Below, one piece after another: positions 42,309-51,695 of a DNA stretch of 64,000 nucleotides. The stretch's first letter is position 1. Each line of letters opens with the position of its first letter. This DNA comes from Methylolobus aquaticus (lineage in GTDB: Bacteria; Pseudomonadota; Gammaproteobacteria; Methylococcales; Methylococcaceae). The position numbers and the translations under genes were made by a program. The notes beneath the pieces are model-generated. The model was not told where the DNA came from. It saw nothing but the letters and a program-made list of their open reading frames with translations, and did no database searches. The stretch lies in contig SEYW01000009.1 of the NCBI GenBank assembly GCA_004168015.1, positions 62,001 through 126,000 on the forward strand. The letters run 5' to 3'.

Positions 42309-43652
42309 ATGAAGAAGCGCTTTTTTGGGACCGACGGTATACGCGGTACGGTCGGCACCTATCCGATCACACCGGATTTCATGCTCAAACTGGGCTGGGC
42401 TGCGGGCAAGGTATTTGCCGGAGGCACCGGACCGCGCAAGGTGATCATCGGCAAGGATACTCGCATCTCGGGCTACATGTTCGAGTCTGCGCTGGAGGCC
42501 GGGTTAGCCGCGGCGGGGGTCAATACCCAGTTGCTCGGCCCCATGCCGACACCCGCTGTCGCCTATTTGACCCGCACCTTTCGGGCCCAGGCGGGCATCG
42601 TGATCAGCGCTTCCCATAACCCGTACGCGGACAACGGGATTAAGTTCTTTTCCGGGCAGGGATTGAAGCTGCCCGACGATGTCGAACTGCGTATCGAGGA
42701 ACAGATTGATCAGCCCATGACCACCGTGCCCTCATCGGGGCTGGGCAAGGCCGCTCGCATCCAGGATGCCGCGGGGCGCTACATCGAATTCTGCAAGAGT
42801 ACGATCCCGGCCGGTACGGAATTCGCCGGGCTCAAGGTCGTTGTCGACTGTGCCAACGGAGCCACCTACCACATCGCTCCCCATGTGTTCGCTGAAGTCG
42901 GCGCGAAAGTCACGGCGCTCGCCGTTTCACCCGACGGGCTCAACATCAATGACGCCGTGGGTGCGACCCAGCCGGAGCTCTTGCGCCAGGCCGTGGTCGA
43001 GGCAGGTGCCGATCTCGGGGTCGCCTTCGATGGTGACGGGGATCGCGTGATCATGGTGGATCATCGTGGTGAAATCGTGGACGGTGATGAATTGTTGTAC
43101 ATCATCGCGCGTTCCCGCCTGGATCAGGGGCAGTTGCGGGGCCCGGTGATCGGTACCTTGATGAGCAATCTGGGGCTGGAGCATGCGCTTGCGGCGATCG
43201 ATGTCCCGCTGCAGCGCGCCGCGGTCGGCGACCGCTACGTACTGGAACTGATGGAATCGCACGACAGCATGCTCGGGGGCGAGGGCTCCGGGCACATCAT
43301 CTGCCGTGACCGCACGACGACGGGGGACGGTATCGTCGCGGCCTTGCAGGTGCTTGCCGAGATGAAGGCGCAGGGGAAATCCCTGCACGAGCTGAAGTCT
43401 GGCATGACCAAGTATCCGCAGTGTCTGGTCAACGTTCGTGTCGACGTGAGGACCAACCTCGAGTCCCATCAGTCCATCCGGCGTGCGAGGGAAGATGTCG
43501 AAGCTCGGCTTAAGGGAAGGGGGCGCGTGTTGTTGCGCTCATCCGGAACAGAGCCGCTGGTACGCGTGATGGTCGAGGGTCAGGATCGCGAACTCGTCGA
43601 CCAGCTCGCGCATCGCCTGGCGGACGATGTCCGCGCCGCTCTGTCGATCTGA
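42309..43652 (+). CDS. glmM: Phosphoglucosamine mutase
   Basis: The 447-residue enzyme converts glucosamine-6-phosphate to glucosamine-1-phosphate for UDP-GlcNAc. The phosphoserine is S102 in [16 protein letters not shown]; the metal loop is FDGDGDR; the sugar-binding loop is GGEGSGHII; the phosphate loop near the end is [24 protein letters not shown] precedes the ATG. The usual folP between ftsH and glmM is absent: 273 bases without a gene (42036-42308) separate the terminator from glmM, so glmM must have its own promoter. Confidence 0.97.
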   Translation: MKKRFFGTDGIRGTVGTYPITPDFMLKLGWAAGKVFAGGTGPRKVIIGKDTRISGYMFESALEAGLAAAGVNTQLLGPMPTPAVAYLTRTFRAQAGIVISASHNPYADNGIKFFSGQGLKLPDDVELRIEEQIDQPMTTVPSSGLGKAARIQDAAGRYIEFCKSTIPAGTEFAGLKVVVDCANGATYHIAPHVFAEVGAKVTALAVSPDGLNINDAVGATQPELLRQAVVEAGADLGVAFDGDGDRVIMVDHRGEIVDGDELLYIIARSRLDQGQLRGPVIGTLMSNLGLEHALAAIDVPLQRAAVGDRYVLELMESHDSMLGGEGSGHIICRDRTTTGDGIVAALQVLAEMKAQGKSLHELKSGMTKYPQCLVNVRVDVRTNLESHQSIRRAREDVEARLKGRGRVLLRSSGTEPLVRVMVEGQDRELVDQLAHRLADDVRAALSI

Positions 43653-43698
43653 GTCGCTCGCAGGCCATCGCCGGTCGTTACTGCCAACGGGAAAACTC

Positions 43699-44094
43699 AT
43701 GCGTTTGCTACATACGATGATCCGGGTCGGAAACCTGGAACGCTCGATCGACTTTTACGTCAATGTGTTGGGTATGAAGCTGCTGCGGCAACATGATTAC
43801 CCAGAGGGTCGATTCACCTTGGCCTTTGTTGGCTACGGCGACGAATCCGAGCATACGGTGCTCGAATTGACTTTCAATTGGGGCGTGGAACGGTACGAAC
43901 TCGGGAACGCCTTCGGCCACCTGGCCGTAGAGGTTGATGACGTCTACGCTGCGGTCGAGGAGTTGCGTAACCGGGGAGCGCGGATCGTTCGGGAAGCCGG
44001 CCCCATGCAACACGGCCGTACCGTAATTGCTTTCGTAGAAGATCCTGACGGATACCGAATCGAACTGATCGGTCGTTGCTTGGAAAACCCGTGA
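43699..44094 (+). CDS. gloA: Lactoylglutathione lyase (glyoxalase I)
   Basis: The 131-residue metalloenzyme isomerises the methylglyoxal-glutathione hemithioacetal. The four metal ligands are present: H5 (LLHTM), E in [10 protein letters not shown] in AFGHLAVEV and E in GYRIELIG. Conserved [11 protein letters not shown] and FVEDPDGY complete the family signature. The ATG at 43699 ([14 protein letters not shown]) is the standard start; the frame is open upstream through glmM's end. It follows glmM by 46 bases and may be co-transcribed. Confidence 0.97.
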   Translation: MRLLHTMIRVGNLERSIDFYVNVLGMKLLRQHDYPEGRFTLAFVGYGDESEHTVLELTFNWGVERYELGNAFGHLAVEVDDVYAAVEELRNRGARIVREAGPMQHGRTVIAFVEDPDGYRIELIGRCLENP

Positions 44095-44141
44095 ATTCGG
44101 AGCGCCGTTACGAAACCGGCACCGGCAACGAAGGGTAAGCC

Positions 44142-44489
44142 CTAGGTGTCGGTCTTGGATTGCCGCCGGTTCAGGGCTTCGAGTTGCTCGGGAGTGGCTT
44201 CGCGCTGAAATTTTTCCTTCCACCGAGCGTAGGGCTCTCCGTAGACCCACTCGCGGGCGGCGCTCTCGTCCAACGGTTCACCGGCTTGCTGCGCGGCCTC
44301 CGTCAGCCATTTGGCCAGGCAGTTCCGGCAGAAGTCAGCCGTGATCATCAGGTCGATGTTCTGGACTTCGGGGTGTTCTCTGAGGTGCTGCAGCAGGCGG
44401 CGAAAGGCCGCCGCTTCGATCGCCGTTTGGGTGGATGGATCCAGTGACACGTTGGGTCTAAAACCTTGGGAGCTACAGGGAATGTGCAA
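44142..44489 (-). CDS. DUF1244 domain-containing protein
   Basis: The 115-residue soluble protein contains the DUF1244 signature: IEAAAFRRLLQHLREHPEVQNIDLM (read as AAFRRLLQHLREH), FCRNCLAKWLTEAA and WVYGEPYARWKEK. The two cysteines in FCRNCLAKW are conserved in the family and may bind metal or heme-like groups, but function is unknown. It is convergent with gloA. The frame starts at ATG 44489; a GTG at 44450 (VSLDPSTQ) would remove a poorly conserved 13-residue start. Confidence 0.85.
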   Translation of the reverse strand: MHIPCSSQGFRPNVSLDPSTQTAIEAAAFRRLLQHLREHPEVQNIDLMITADFCRNCLAKWLTEAAQQAGEPLDESAAREWVYGEPYARWKEKFQREATPEQLEALNRRQSKTDT

Positions 44490-44750
44490 GTGCCGGCTGA
44501 GGCCAAGCCACGCAGCGCATCTAATGGAAACGTCAGTCGACGACGTTTTCTTGTATCATAGCGACCTGCTCAGGCAACGCAAGGCCTCGTCGATGTTCGG
44601 GAAACCGAGAGTCGACACCGCATTCAGGGCCGGTCCGCCCTATCAGAACGTTTGCTGACCATGCCCTTGGCGTATTGGCGCCCGCCGTCGGCAGGACTTG
44701 CAGTTAGGAAACACTGTTATGACGCAGGATCCCGCTAATCGCTGCTCACC

Positions 44751-45290
44751 ATGAAACTTCTAGTCGATTTTTTCCCGATCCTGCTGTTCTTCGGTGCTTT
44801 CAAGGTCTACGGCATCTATGTCGCGACCGTAGTGGCGATCATCGCGACCGTCGTGCAGGTCGCTTTCGTCTGGTTTCGAACCCGACGCATCGAGCCGATG
44901 CACCTGATTACACTGGCTGTGATCGCCGTCTTCGGTGGCGCAACTCTATACTTTCAGGATGAGCTGTTCATCAAGTGGAAGCCGACCGTCGTGAACTGGC
45001 TGTTCGGTGTGGCGTTCCTGCTCAGCCAGATCTTCGGGCGGCGGACCGCGATCGAGCGCTTGCTGGGTGGCAAGGTGGAACTCCCTTCGGGGGTGTGGAA
45101 ACGCCTCAACTTGATGTGGGCTTCTTTCTTCATCGTCGTCGGCTGCGTCAACCTGTTCGTTGCCTATCGCTTCGACACCGACACCTGGGTCAATTTCAAG
45201 CTGTTTGGTCTGATCGGGCTGACGCTCTTTTTCGTGATCCTGCAAACCCTGTACCTGCACCGGTACGTGGCTGAACCTCATCAGGAGTGA
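44751..45290 (+). CDS. yciB: Inner membrane protein YciB (septation protein A)
   Basis: The 179-residue protein has about five transmembrane helices and starts MKLLVDFFPILLFFGAFKVYGIY, the family hallmark. GGATLYFQDELFIKWKPTVVNWLFG (read as FIKWKPTVVNWL) and VELPSGVWKRLN are also conserved. Homologues affect cell-envelope integrity and septation. It is followed after four bases by yciI, then bolA and a PpiC-type gene, a common arrangement in gammaproteobacteria. Confidence 0.95.
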   Translation: MKLLVDFFPILLFFGAFKVYGIYVATVVAIIATVVQVAFVWFRTRRIEPMHLITLAVIAVFGGATLYFQDELFIKWKPTVVNWLFGVAFLLSQIFGRRTAIERLLGGKVELPSGVWKRLNLMWASFFIVVGCVNLFVAYRFDTDTWVNFKLFGLIGLTLFFVILQTLYLHRYVAEPHQE

Positions 45291-45294
45291 CTTG

Positions 45295-45597
45295 GTGCTG
45301 TACGCGATCCTGTGTGAGGACGTGCCGGGCAGTGGCGCATTGCGTCGGAAGGCGCGACCGGACCATCTGGCCCGCCTGGAGGTGCTCGCGGACGAGGGGC
45401 GCCTAATTCTCGCCGGCCCGCACCCGGCAATCGACGCCGACGATCCGGGTGATGCCGGTTTTACCGGTAGCCTGATCGTGGCCGATTTTCCTGGTTTGGC
45501 GGAAGCCGAAGCCTGGGCCGCTGCAGATCCGTACCGTCGAGAGGGCGTCTACGATCGGGTCGTCGTCAAGCCCTTCAAGCGAGTGTTTCCGAGATGA
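45295..45597 (+). CDS. yciI: YciI family protein
   Basis: The 100-residue protein is a ferredoxin-like-fold YciI member: VLYAILCEDVPGSGALRRKARPDHLARLEVL in outline (read as LYAILCEDVPGS, RPDHLARL), GRLILAGPHPA and EAEAWAAADPYRREGVYD. The His and Asp of PDHLAR and DPY form the putative active site seen in structures; no reaction is established. The GTG at 45295 has AGGAG seven bases upstream, better than the TTG at 45292. Its stop overlaps the bolA start by four bases. Confidence 0.93.
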   Translation: MLYAILCEDVPGSGALRRKARPDHLARLEVLADEGRLILAGPHPAIDADDPGDAGFTGSLIVADFPGLAEAEAWAAADPYRREGVYDRVVVKPFKRVFPR

Positions 45598-45887
45598 GTG
45601 CCCGAATCGAGCGGATCCGTGCGCGCTTGGAAAAGGCCCTTGAGCCCCTGCACCTCGAACTGTTCGACGACAGTGCCGCCCACGCAGGTCATGCCGGAGC
45701 CAAGCAAAGCGGTGGCGGACACTTTTCCGCCATCATCGTGGCCGAGCCGTTTGCCGGGCAGAGTCTCGTCGCGCGGCACCGGCTGGTATATCAAGCTTTG
45801 GGCGATCTGATGCAGACCGATATTCATGCTTTCAGCATGAAAGCCTATGCGCCCGACGAGTTCGACCGAATTGAAAACAGACAATAG
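45594..45887 (+). CDS. bolA: BolA family protein
   Basis: The 97-residue protein has the BolA fold: RIRARLEKALEPLHLELFDDSAAHAGH in parts, GGGHFSAIIVAEPFAGQSLVARHRLVY (read as HFSAIIV, RHRLVYQALG) and the final DIHAFSMKAYAPDEF. The conserved C-terminal His (DIHAF) is the usual Fe-S ligand shared with monothiol glutaredoxins. It overlaps yciI by ATGA and is followed after 11 bases by the PpiC-type gene. Confidence 0.96.
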   Translation: MSARIERIRARLEKALEPLHLELFDDSAAHAGHAGAKQSGGGHFSAIIVAEPFAGQSLVARHRLVYQALGDLMQTDIHAFSMKAYAPDEFDRIENRQ

Positions 45888-45898
45888 GGAATTGCAAG

Positions 45899-46957
45899 AT
45901 GAATAAACGCCTTTTGGTCCTGGCCGCGTTAAGCGGTGTTTCACTGTGGTCCTGTGACCAGGCCGGCAAGACCTCCGCCGAGGGAGCGATCGTGCTACCT
46001 CCGGTTTCCCGCGATGACACGGCGGTACTCGTGAACGGCCGTCCGATCAGCAAGCAGTCGGTCGACATGCTCGCCAACGAGATCGCTCAACGGCGCGGTG
46101 GCGAAGGGGTGCCGAAGGACAAGATCGTCGACGAACTGGTCAAGCGTGAGATCCTGCGGCAGTCCGCCGAGAAGGACCAATTGTTGAAGGATCCGTCGAT
46201 AGCGGCGCGGGTCGACAATGCCATCCGGATGACTTTGTCGCAGGTGGCAGCCGAAAGCCTGCTCAAGAAGCTGACGCCTACCGAAGAGGAAATCCGGAAG
46301 GAATACGACCAGCGTGTTGGCGCGATGAAGGCGAGTGAATACAAGGCCCGGCACATCCTGGTGGAAGACGAGAAGACGGCTCTGGATGTTATCAAGCGCC
46401 TCGGCAAGGGTGAGAAGTTCGACGCGCTCGCAAAGAAGCTGTCCAAGGATCCGGGTTCCAAGAACAATGGTGGTGATCTCGGGTGGTTCTCACCGGACCA
46501 GATGGTTCCGCCCTTCGCGGATGCCGTGATCGCGCTGAAGAATGGCGAAACGACCAAGGCCCCGGTGAAGACGGATTTTGGGTGGCACGTTATCCAGCGG
46601 GAGAGCTCGCGGGAGCAGGAAGCGCCGAGCTACGAGTCCGTGAAGCCGCAGGTCCAGTCGTTCCTGCAGAGTGACAAGCTGCAGAAGTATCTGGATGAAC
46701 AAAAGAGTCAGGCGAAGATCGAGACGCTGATCAAGTACGACGCCCCCGCGGCCGGCAAGCCGGGGCAGCCGCCCGCTGGCGTGGCACCTGCGGCGACCGG
46801 GGCGCCCGCTGCGACCGAAGTGCCGGATGACAACGACGAATCGACCGAGGCTGGCGGACCGGTTGAGGTCGAGGAGGAGACGGTCATCGAGGAGCAAGTT
46901 CCACCGGAGGAGGAAGTACCGGAGGACGACGCTCAAACACCCGAGCAGCCTGAATAG
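45899..46957 (+). CDS. PpiC/parvulin-type peptidyl-prolyl isomerase, exported
   Basis: The 352-residue protein has an N-terminal export signal (MNKRLLVLAALSGVSLWSC). The cysteine could be a lipidation site, but Trp at -2 is unusual for a lipobox. A SurA-like N-terminal chaperone region leads to a parvulin domain at about residues 148-240 (KARHILVEDEKTA, GGDLGWFSPDQMVPPFADAV in parts, DFGWHVIQ). The last ~80 residues are rich in Ala, Pro and Glu and strongly acidic. It probably assists folding of envelope proteins. It ends the yciB-yciI-bolA run. Confidence 0.92.
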   Translation: MNKRLLVLAALSGVSLWSCDQAGKTSAEGAIVLPPVSRDDTAVLVNGRPISKQSVDMLANEIAQRRGGEGVPKDKIVDELVKREILRQSAEKDQLLKDPSIAARVDNAIRMTLSQVAAESLLKKLTPTEEEIRKEYDQRVGAMKASEYKARHILVEDEKTALDVIKRLGKGEKFDALAKKLSKDPGSKNNGGDLGWFSPDQMVPPFADAVIALKNGETTKAPVKTDFGWHVIQRESSREQEAPSYESVKPQVQSFLQSDKLQKYLDEQKSQAKIETLIKYDAPAAGKPGQPPAGVAPAATGAPAATEVPDDNDESTEAGGPVEVEEETVIEEQVPPEEEVPEDDAQTPEQPE

Positions 46958-46973
46958 GAATTCCTCGACTCCG

Positions 46974-47014
46974 GCCGGGTGCCGCACGGGGTCAAGCTCC
47001 GCGCGGCATCCGGC
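46974..47014. terminator. Hairpin between convergent PpiC-type and radical SAM genes
   Basis: GCCGGGTGCCGC pairs with GCGGCATCCGGC (one G-T pair) across a 17-base loop. It lies 16 bases after one stop codon and 28 after the other, a likely bidirectional terminator, though no T-run is present. Confidence 0.4.
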
Positions 47015-47042
47015 CCAAAGCCCCCGACCTATTTGAACGACC

Positions 47043-48116
47043 TCAGTCGTCTTCCGCGAATAGATCCAATTGCGCTGCGTGCTGACGCGGCGGGCGGAAC
47101 AGCGAGGAGTCCAGCGGTGGCAACTCGCGGCGCAGTCCCGATTTCCGCAGCGCGATTGCGAACCGCTGTCGCAGCAAGTCAGCGAATATCCCGGTGCCGG
47201 TCTGGCGCTTGCCGAATTGCGGGTTGTACAACTGACCGTCATGCAGTTCGGTCACGCAGGCAAGCACGCGGTGGGCCCGGAGCGGAAAGTGGGCCTCCAG
47301 CCATTCCCGGAAAAGGTCCTTGATTTCCAGCGGCAGCCGGAGAACGATGTATCCCGCCGACTGCGCGCCGTGGCGCGCGCCTTCGGTGACCAGATTCTCC
47401 AGATCCGCATCGTTGACGAACGGGATCAACGGGGCAACCATCAAGCGCACCGGCACACCGGCATCCGCCAGTGTCCGCACTGTCGCCAGGCGCCGTGCAG
47501 GCGCAGTGGCGCGGGGTTCCATGACCCGAGCGAGTTGTCCGTCCAGCGTCGTGATGGAGATTTGCACCTCGACCAACCGGCGCTCGGCCATGGCCACCAG
47601 CAGGTCGAGATCACGTTCGATCAGTGCCGACTTCGTCGTGATCGTGATCGGGTGTCGGCAATCGTGCAGGACCTCGAGAATTTCCCGCGTCACGCGATGG
47701 ATCCGCTCGACCGGCTGGTAAGGGTCGGTATTGGCGCCGAGCGCGATCGGTTCGCATCGGTAGCCCTTGCGCCCCAGCTCGGTAGACAGCTGCTCTGCGG
47801 CGTTGCGCTTGACGACGAGCTGCGTCTCGAAATCCAGCCCCGGCGACAAGCCCAGGTAGGCATGTGTCGGTCGGGCGTAGCAATAGATGCAGCCGTGTTC
47901 GCAGCCGCGGTAAGGGTTGATGGACCGGTCGAAAGGAATGTCCGGCGAACGGTTGGTCGAGACGATGGAGCGCGCGTATTCTTCGGTGACTTCCGTTCGC
48001 GGCACTTCGATCCCGATGCCAGATTCTGCGGCCTCGTCGGGCTCCCGAACGGCGGTGTCGAACCGTGATGCACGATTGGTAATGGCGCCCCGACCTTTGA
48101 TGGGTCCGTTGACCAT
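47043..48116 (-). CDS. PA0069-family radical SAM protein
   Basis: The 357-residue protein carries the [4Fe-4S] radical SAM motif CxxxCxxC in YRGCEHGCIYCYARPTHAYLG (read as CEHGCIYC). The preceding block SINPYRGCEHGC and the later GANTDPYQPVERIHRVTR (read as GANTDPYQPVE) are typical of this SplB-like family, whose substrate is unknown. ITTKSALIERDLDLL and ISITTLD follow in the barrel. It is divergent from moeA with an 87-base spacer. Confidence 0.92.
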   Translation of the reverse strand: MVNGPIKGRGAITNRASRFDTAVREPDEAAESGIGIEVPRTEVTEEYARSIVSTNRSPDIPFDRSINPYRGCEHGCIYCYARPTHAYLGLSPGLDFETQLVVKRNAAEQLSTELGRKGYRCEPIALGANTDPYQPVERIHRVTREILEVLHDCRHPITITTKSALIERDLDLLVAMAERRLVEVQISITTLDGQLARVMEPRATAPARRLATVRTLADAGVPVRLMVAPLIPFVNDADLENLVTEGARHGAQSAGYIVLRLPLEIKDLFREWLEAHFPLRAHRVLACVTELHDGQLYNPQFGKRQTGTGIFADLLRQRFAIALRKSGLRRELPPLDSSLFRPPRQHAAQLDLFAEDD

Positions 48117-48203
48117 AGTGACTTAGTGGGAAGTCCGACTGAATCCTCAACGGCGCATGGTAGCATCGCACGTTCCTTGACGCGCCTTAAACTGAAAGCC
48201 GAG

Positions 48204-49454
48204 ATGAGTTGCGACGACATCGTTGACCAGCAGAGCCTCCCGGTCGATCTGGCTTTGCACGCCATGCTGTCAGAGGTTGCTCCGGTGTCCGCCTGCGAGC
48301 GCGTCCCGCTCTGGGAGGCCGTGGGGCGGGTCTTGGCCCAATCCGTTGTCGCTCCCAGGCCGGTCCCCGCTCATGCCAATTCCGCAGTCGATGGCTACGC
48401 CGTGCGCGCGAGCGATCTGGCCGAAGGGGACAGCTCTTTTCGGGTCGTCGGGGTCGCGTATGCCGGGTCTCCTTACCACGGCGATCCGCTAGCGGCCCAC
48501 GAAGCGGTTCGGATCATGACTGGCGCGGTCATGCCCGACGGCGCTGACACTGTCGTGATGCAGGAACAGACGCAGGCGCTGGATGACGACCACGTGCGTT
48601 TCGCACCGCCGCTGCGTGCGGGCGCCAACGTGCGGCAGGCCGGTGAGGATTTGCGCGCAGGTGAGGTCCTGTTGGCGTGCGGACGCTGGTTGATGCCCGC
48701 GGATATCGGACTGCTGGCTTCGGTAGGGCTGGTCGAGATTTCCGTTTACCGGCGCTTGCGCGTCGGCGTCCTGTCGACCGGTGACGAGGTGCGCGGTTTG
48801 GGTGATCGGCTGACACCCGGGATGGTGTATGACAGCAATCGTTACCAGCTTTCGGCCGCGCTGCGGCGTATGGGAGCCGAAGTCTGCGACCTCGGGATCG
48901 TCCGCGACGATCCCGGCGAACTGGTGGCCTCGCTGCATGCGGCGGCGAGGCATGTGGACCTGATCGTGTCCAGCGGCGGCGTGTCCAGCGGCGGGGCCGA
49001 CCGTATCCGCGAGGTCGTGGCTGATATCGGGCGGATCAGTCTGTGGCGAGTGGCGATGAAGCCCGGGCGACCGTTGGCGTTCGGGTCTGTGGGGAACGCG
49101 ATCTTTTTCGGATTGCCGGGCAACCCGGTCGCCGCGTTGGTCGCGTTTTGCTGGTTCGTGAGGCCGGTGCTGGAAAAGCGGATGGGGGTGGTCGACCGCC
49201 CGCTGATTCCGCTGATCAATGCGACGGTCGACACGCCGCTGCGTAAACAGCCTGGACGCATGGAGTTCCAGCGGGGCATTCTGACTCCGCGGGCCGGCGG
49301 CAGCGGATATCAGGTGCGGACTACCGGAAATCAGGGCTCGGGGATTCTCCGCTCGATGAGCCTGGCCAACGGCCTGATCGTCCTGCCAGCGGCCGAAGGG
49401 CCGGTTGCCGCGGGCAGTCAGGTGGCGGTGCTCCCGTTTTCCGCGGTGTTCTAG
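48204..49454 (+). CDS. moeA: Molybdopterin molybdenumtransferase MoeA
   Basis: The 416-residue enzyme inserts molybdenum into molybdopterin adenylate. Signature pieces are PVPAHANSAVDGYAVRA, MTGAVMPDGADTVVMQE, VLSTGDEVRGLG, SSGGVSSGGADRIREVV (usually TTGGVSVG.AD) and FGLPGNPVAALVAF. The ATG at 48204 (MSCDDIVDQQ) matches the family start; the frame opens 26 codons earlier. It ends five bases before the next gene, a large unrecognised protein with a diiron-like C-terminus. Confidence 0.96.
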   Translation: MSCDDIVDQQSLPVDLALHAMLSEVAPVSACERVPLWEAVGRVLAQSVVAPRPVPAHANSAVDGYAVRASDLAEGDSSFRVVGVAYAGSPYHGDPLAAHEAVRIMTGAVMPDGADTVVMQEQTQALDDDHVRFAPPLRAGANVRQAGEDLRAGEVLLACGRWLMPADIGLLASVGLVEISVYRRLRVGVLSTGDEVRGLGDRLTPGMVYDSNRYQLSAALRRMGAEVCDLGIVRDDPGELVASLHAAARHVDLIVSSGGVSSGGADRIREVVADIGRISLWRVAMKPGRPLAFGSVGNAIFFGLPGNPVAALVAFCWFVRPVLEKRMGVVDRPLIPLINATVDTPLRKQPGRMEFQRGILTPRAGGSGYQVRTTGNQGSGILRSMSLANGLIVLPAAEGPVAAGSQVAVLPFSAVF

Positions 49455-49459
49455 CCGAC

Positions 49460-51646
49460 ATGTTCAGGTCGTGTCCAACCGCGGGCGTCGAAGCGTCCCG
49501 GTCCATCCCACGCAGCGCCGTGACGACCGGCTTCCCACGGGTCAGCGCCGGGTGGGACTATCGCACTCTGTGTCGCCGCTTGGCCACCGACGACGATGCG
49601 CCCGAACTGTTGTCGATGGCCCGCGCCGCACTGGAGACGCGCCTGGCAAAGCTTGTGAAGCGGGACAGCAAGCGACCGGCGACGCCGGCCGGTCCCGGGT
49701 CAAGTGCCGGCGTTGACGATTTGCGCTACCTTTTGCCGTGGCTGGCCGGAGCGGGAGCCGAACTGTGCCGTATTGCACAGGCGGCCACGGGCCATCGGCA
49801 GGCGCATGCCCTGTTGTTCGGCATCTATGTCCGATGCTTTGCGCCGGGAAGCCCTTCCGATCAGCTGCGGGCTGCAGCGCAAGCCGCCGATGACAGCCAG
49901 CCAGCGACGGCTGGCGGCGTCGTGGACTCGGCCTCTGAGCTGCTCCATGAAGCGGTATTCCTGCGCCTTGGCCTCGGCTGTTTTCCGGTCGCATTCTTCC
50001 CCGAGATTCTGGGTTACGCGCTCGCCGAGCTTCGCAGCGCCGCTCCGCAGTGCGAAGGGCTACGTGATGTCACGCGGGAGCACGCTGGCGTATTGGAGAT
50101 TCTGCAAACTCAGGTGCGTTGCCTGCAGGGCGAACGCCCGGTGCTGGCTGCTGCGTGGAAAGCGGCGCGGCGCAGCGCCACTGGCCAGACCCGAAGCCTG
50201 CTCAATGCGCGCATGGTCCGCGGTATTGCCCTGTATCAATCGCTGACCGAGCAGGCATGGCAAGCGCTCGAGGCGCATCGTCATGACGCAGTGGATGTCA
50301 TCGGCGCGATGCGCCGATTGCTGCTGAGCAAGGCACCGTTCGCGACCGGGTATCACGGCGGCGTGATGATCGGCGGACGCAGTCTGGACGCCTGGTTTGC
50401 TGATCAGCCATTCCAGACCGACGCCTTGCTGTCGGCATTGGCGGCATCGGCATGGATCGACCGCGAGGTCCCCGAGCGGAGTCATCTGTTGAGCCTGTTC
50501 CGATTCGGCGGGCCGATGTTCGGGGTACTGACCGCCGACGAGGAAGCCACGCTGCGAGCCTGGCTCGCCGGACTCAGACGACCGGTGTCAGATCCTACGT
50601 ACAAGATTCCGATGGCGGTGGAGTCGGGAGATAGAGCTGCTGCTGGGGGTGGTGGCGCGCCGCAGGTGGTCGCTGAGGTCGGCGTCGGAGCGTTGGTGCG
50701 GCGGGATGCCCGGAGGTTGCGCACGGTTCCCAGAGGCCTGTTTCACGCGCTGGTCAATCCGGAGGAACAGCAGCCGGGGGCGTTCTGCTCGGCACGCCGC
50801 TATATCGAGCGCTGTCTGCAGCGGGTAGCCCGCGATCTATGGCACCGATGCGACCGGTTTCCCTATTCCGAGGCAACCTTTGAAACGTGGTTGAACGCGC
50901 TCTACCGGCGCCAGACCGACTCAGCCTCACCAAAGCCGCGAAGCGTACCGAAGCTGCCTCGTGGTGCCTATGTGTTCGGTATCGAACAACTGGCCCCCGC
51001 GGTTCTGGTTGATGGGTGCTGGCTGCAACGGGTGGACGGTCTGGCGCGCGTGTCCCCTGGGGTTGCGCGGCGGCTCACCACCATTTACGCCGACGAACTG
51101 GGCAGCGGTAACGTCGTTCAGAATCATCCCTGGATCTATCGGAGGCTCTTGGTCAGCCTCGGCATCGATTGTCCGGCGGTCGACTCCATAGACTTTCCAT
51201 CAAGTCCCCGTTTTCTCGATGCAGCCTTCGAGCTTCCAGCGCTGCTGCTGTCGATATCGGTTCACACCCATCGCTTCCTGCCCGAGTTGTTGGGTCTGAA
51301 TCTGGCGATCGAGGTCAGCGGCCTGGGCGCGTCGTACGGACGGGTCGCGCGCGATCTCGAATACTGGGGCATCGATGCCCAAATCGTCAGGCTGCACCAG
51401 TCGATCGATAATCTTGCGAGCGGACATGCCGCGCTGGCCAGGGATACGATCGTGGTTCATCTCCGTCAGGTGCGTGGCCTGGGTGGCGAGGCAGCAGAAC
51501 AGGAGCACTGGCAGCGCATCCAGCGCGGGTACGACCTGCTGCGCGTCGTGACCCGCCCGTTCAAGTGGCGGCTCGCGGCCGCTTACCTGACACGCGGGTG
51601 GGTCCCGCGCCTTCGTACCCGAGTGATGGGGCCGCAGCCAACATGA
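49460..51646 (+). CDS. Large protein with C-terminal heme-oxygenase-like diiron (HDO) domain
   Basis: The 728-residue protein has an N-terminal ~450 residues I do not recognise (helical, Ala/Arg/Leu rich). Residues about 500-680 match the iron-containing redox enzyme family (Haem_oxygenase_2-like): YADELGSGNVVQNHPWIYRRLL, FELPALLLSISVHTHRFLPELLGLN (in parts) and LHQSIDNLASGHAALA. Candidate metal ligands are E546-x9-H556, E618 and H646-x3-D650-x5-H656. Related domains bind two irons and use O2 in natural-product or lipid chemistry; no substrate can be named. It starts five bases after moeA and is followed 49 bases later by truA. The true start could lie downstream of 49460. Confidence 0.65.
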   Translation: MFRSCPTAGVEASRSIPRSAVTTGFPRVSAGWDYRTLCRRLATDDDAPELLSMARAALETRLAKLVKRDSKRPATPAGPGSSAGVDDLRYLLPWLAGAGAELCRIAQAATGHRQAHALLFGIYVRCFAPGSPSDQLRAAAQAADDSQPATAGGVVDSASELLHEAVFLRLGLGCFPVAFFPEILGYALAELRSAAPQCEGLRDVTREHAGVLEILQTQVRCLQGERPVLAAAWKAARRSATGQTRSLLNARMVRGIALYQSLTEQAWQALEAHRHDAVDVIGAMRRLLLSKAPFATGYHGGVMIGGRSLDAWFADQPFQTDALLSALAASAWIDREVPERSHLLSLFRFGGPMFGVLTADEEATLRAWLAGLRRPVSDPTYKIPMAVESGDRAAAGGGGAPQVVAEVGVGALVRRDARRLRTVPRGLFHALVNPEEQQPGAFCSARRYIERCLQRVARDLWHRCDRFPYSEATFETWLNALYRRQTDSASPKPRSVPKLPRGAYVFGIEQLAPAVLVDGCWLQRVDGLARVSPGVARRLTTIYADELGSGNVVQNHPWIYRRLLVSLGIDCPAVDSIDFPSSPRFLDAAFELPALLLSISVHTHRFLPELLGLNLAIEVSGLGASYGRVARDLEYWGIDAQIVRLHQSIDNLASGHAALARDTIVVHLRQVRGLGGEAAEQEHWQRIQRGYDLLRVVTRPFKWRLAAAYLTRGWVPRLRTRVMGPQPT

Positions 51647-51695
51647 AATCAGGACAGCCTGTTCGGGCGCGGGCCATGCGTTCCCGGTCTTCTCC

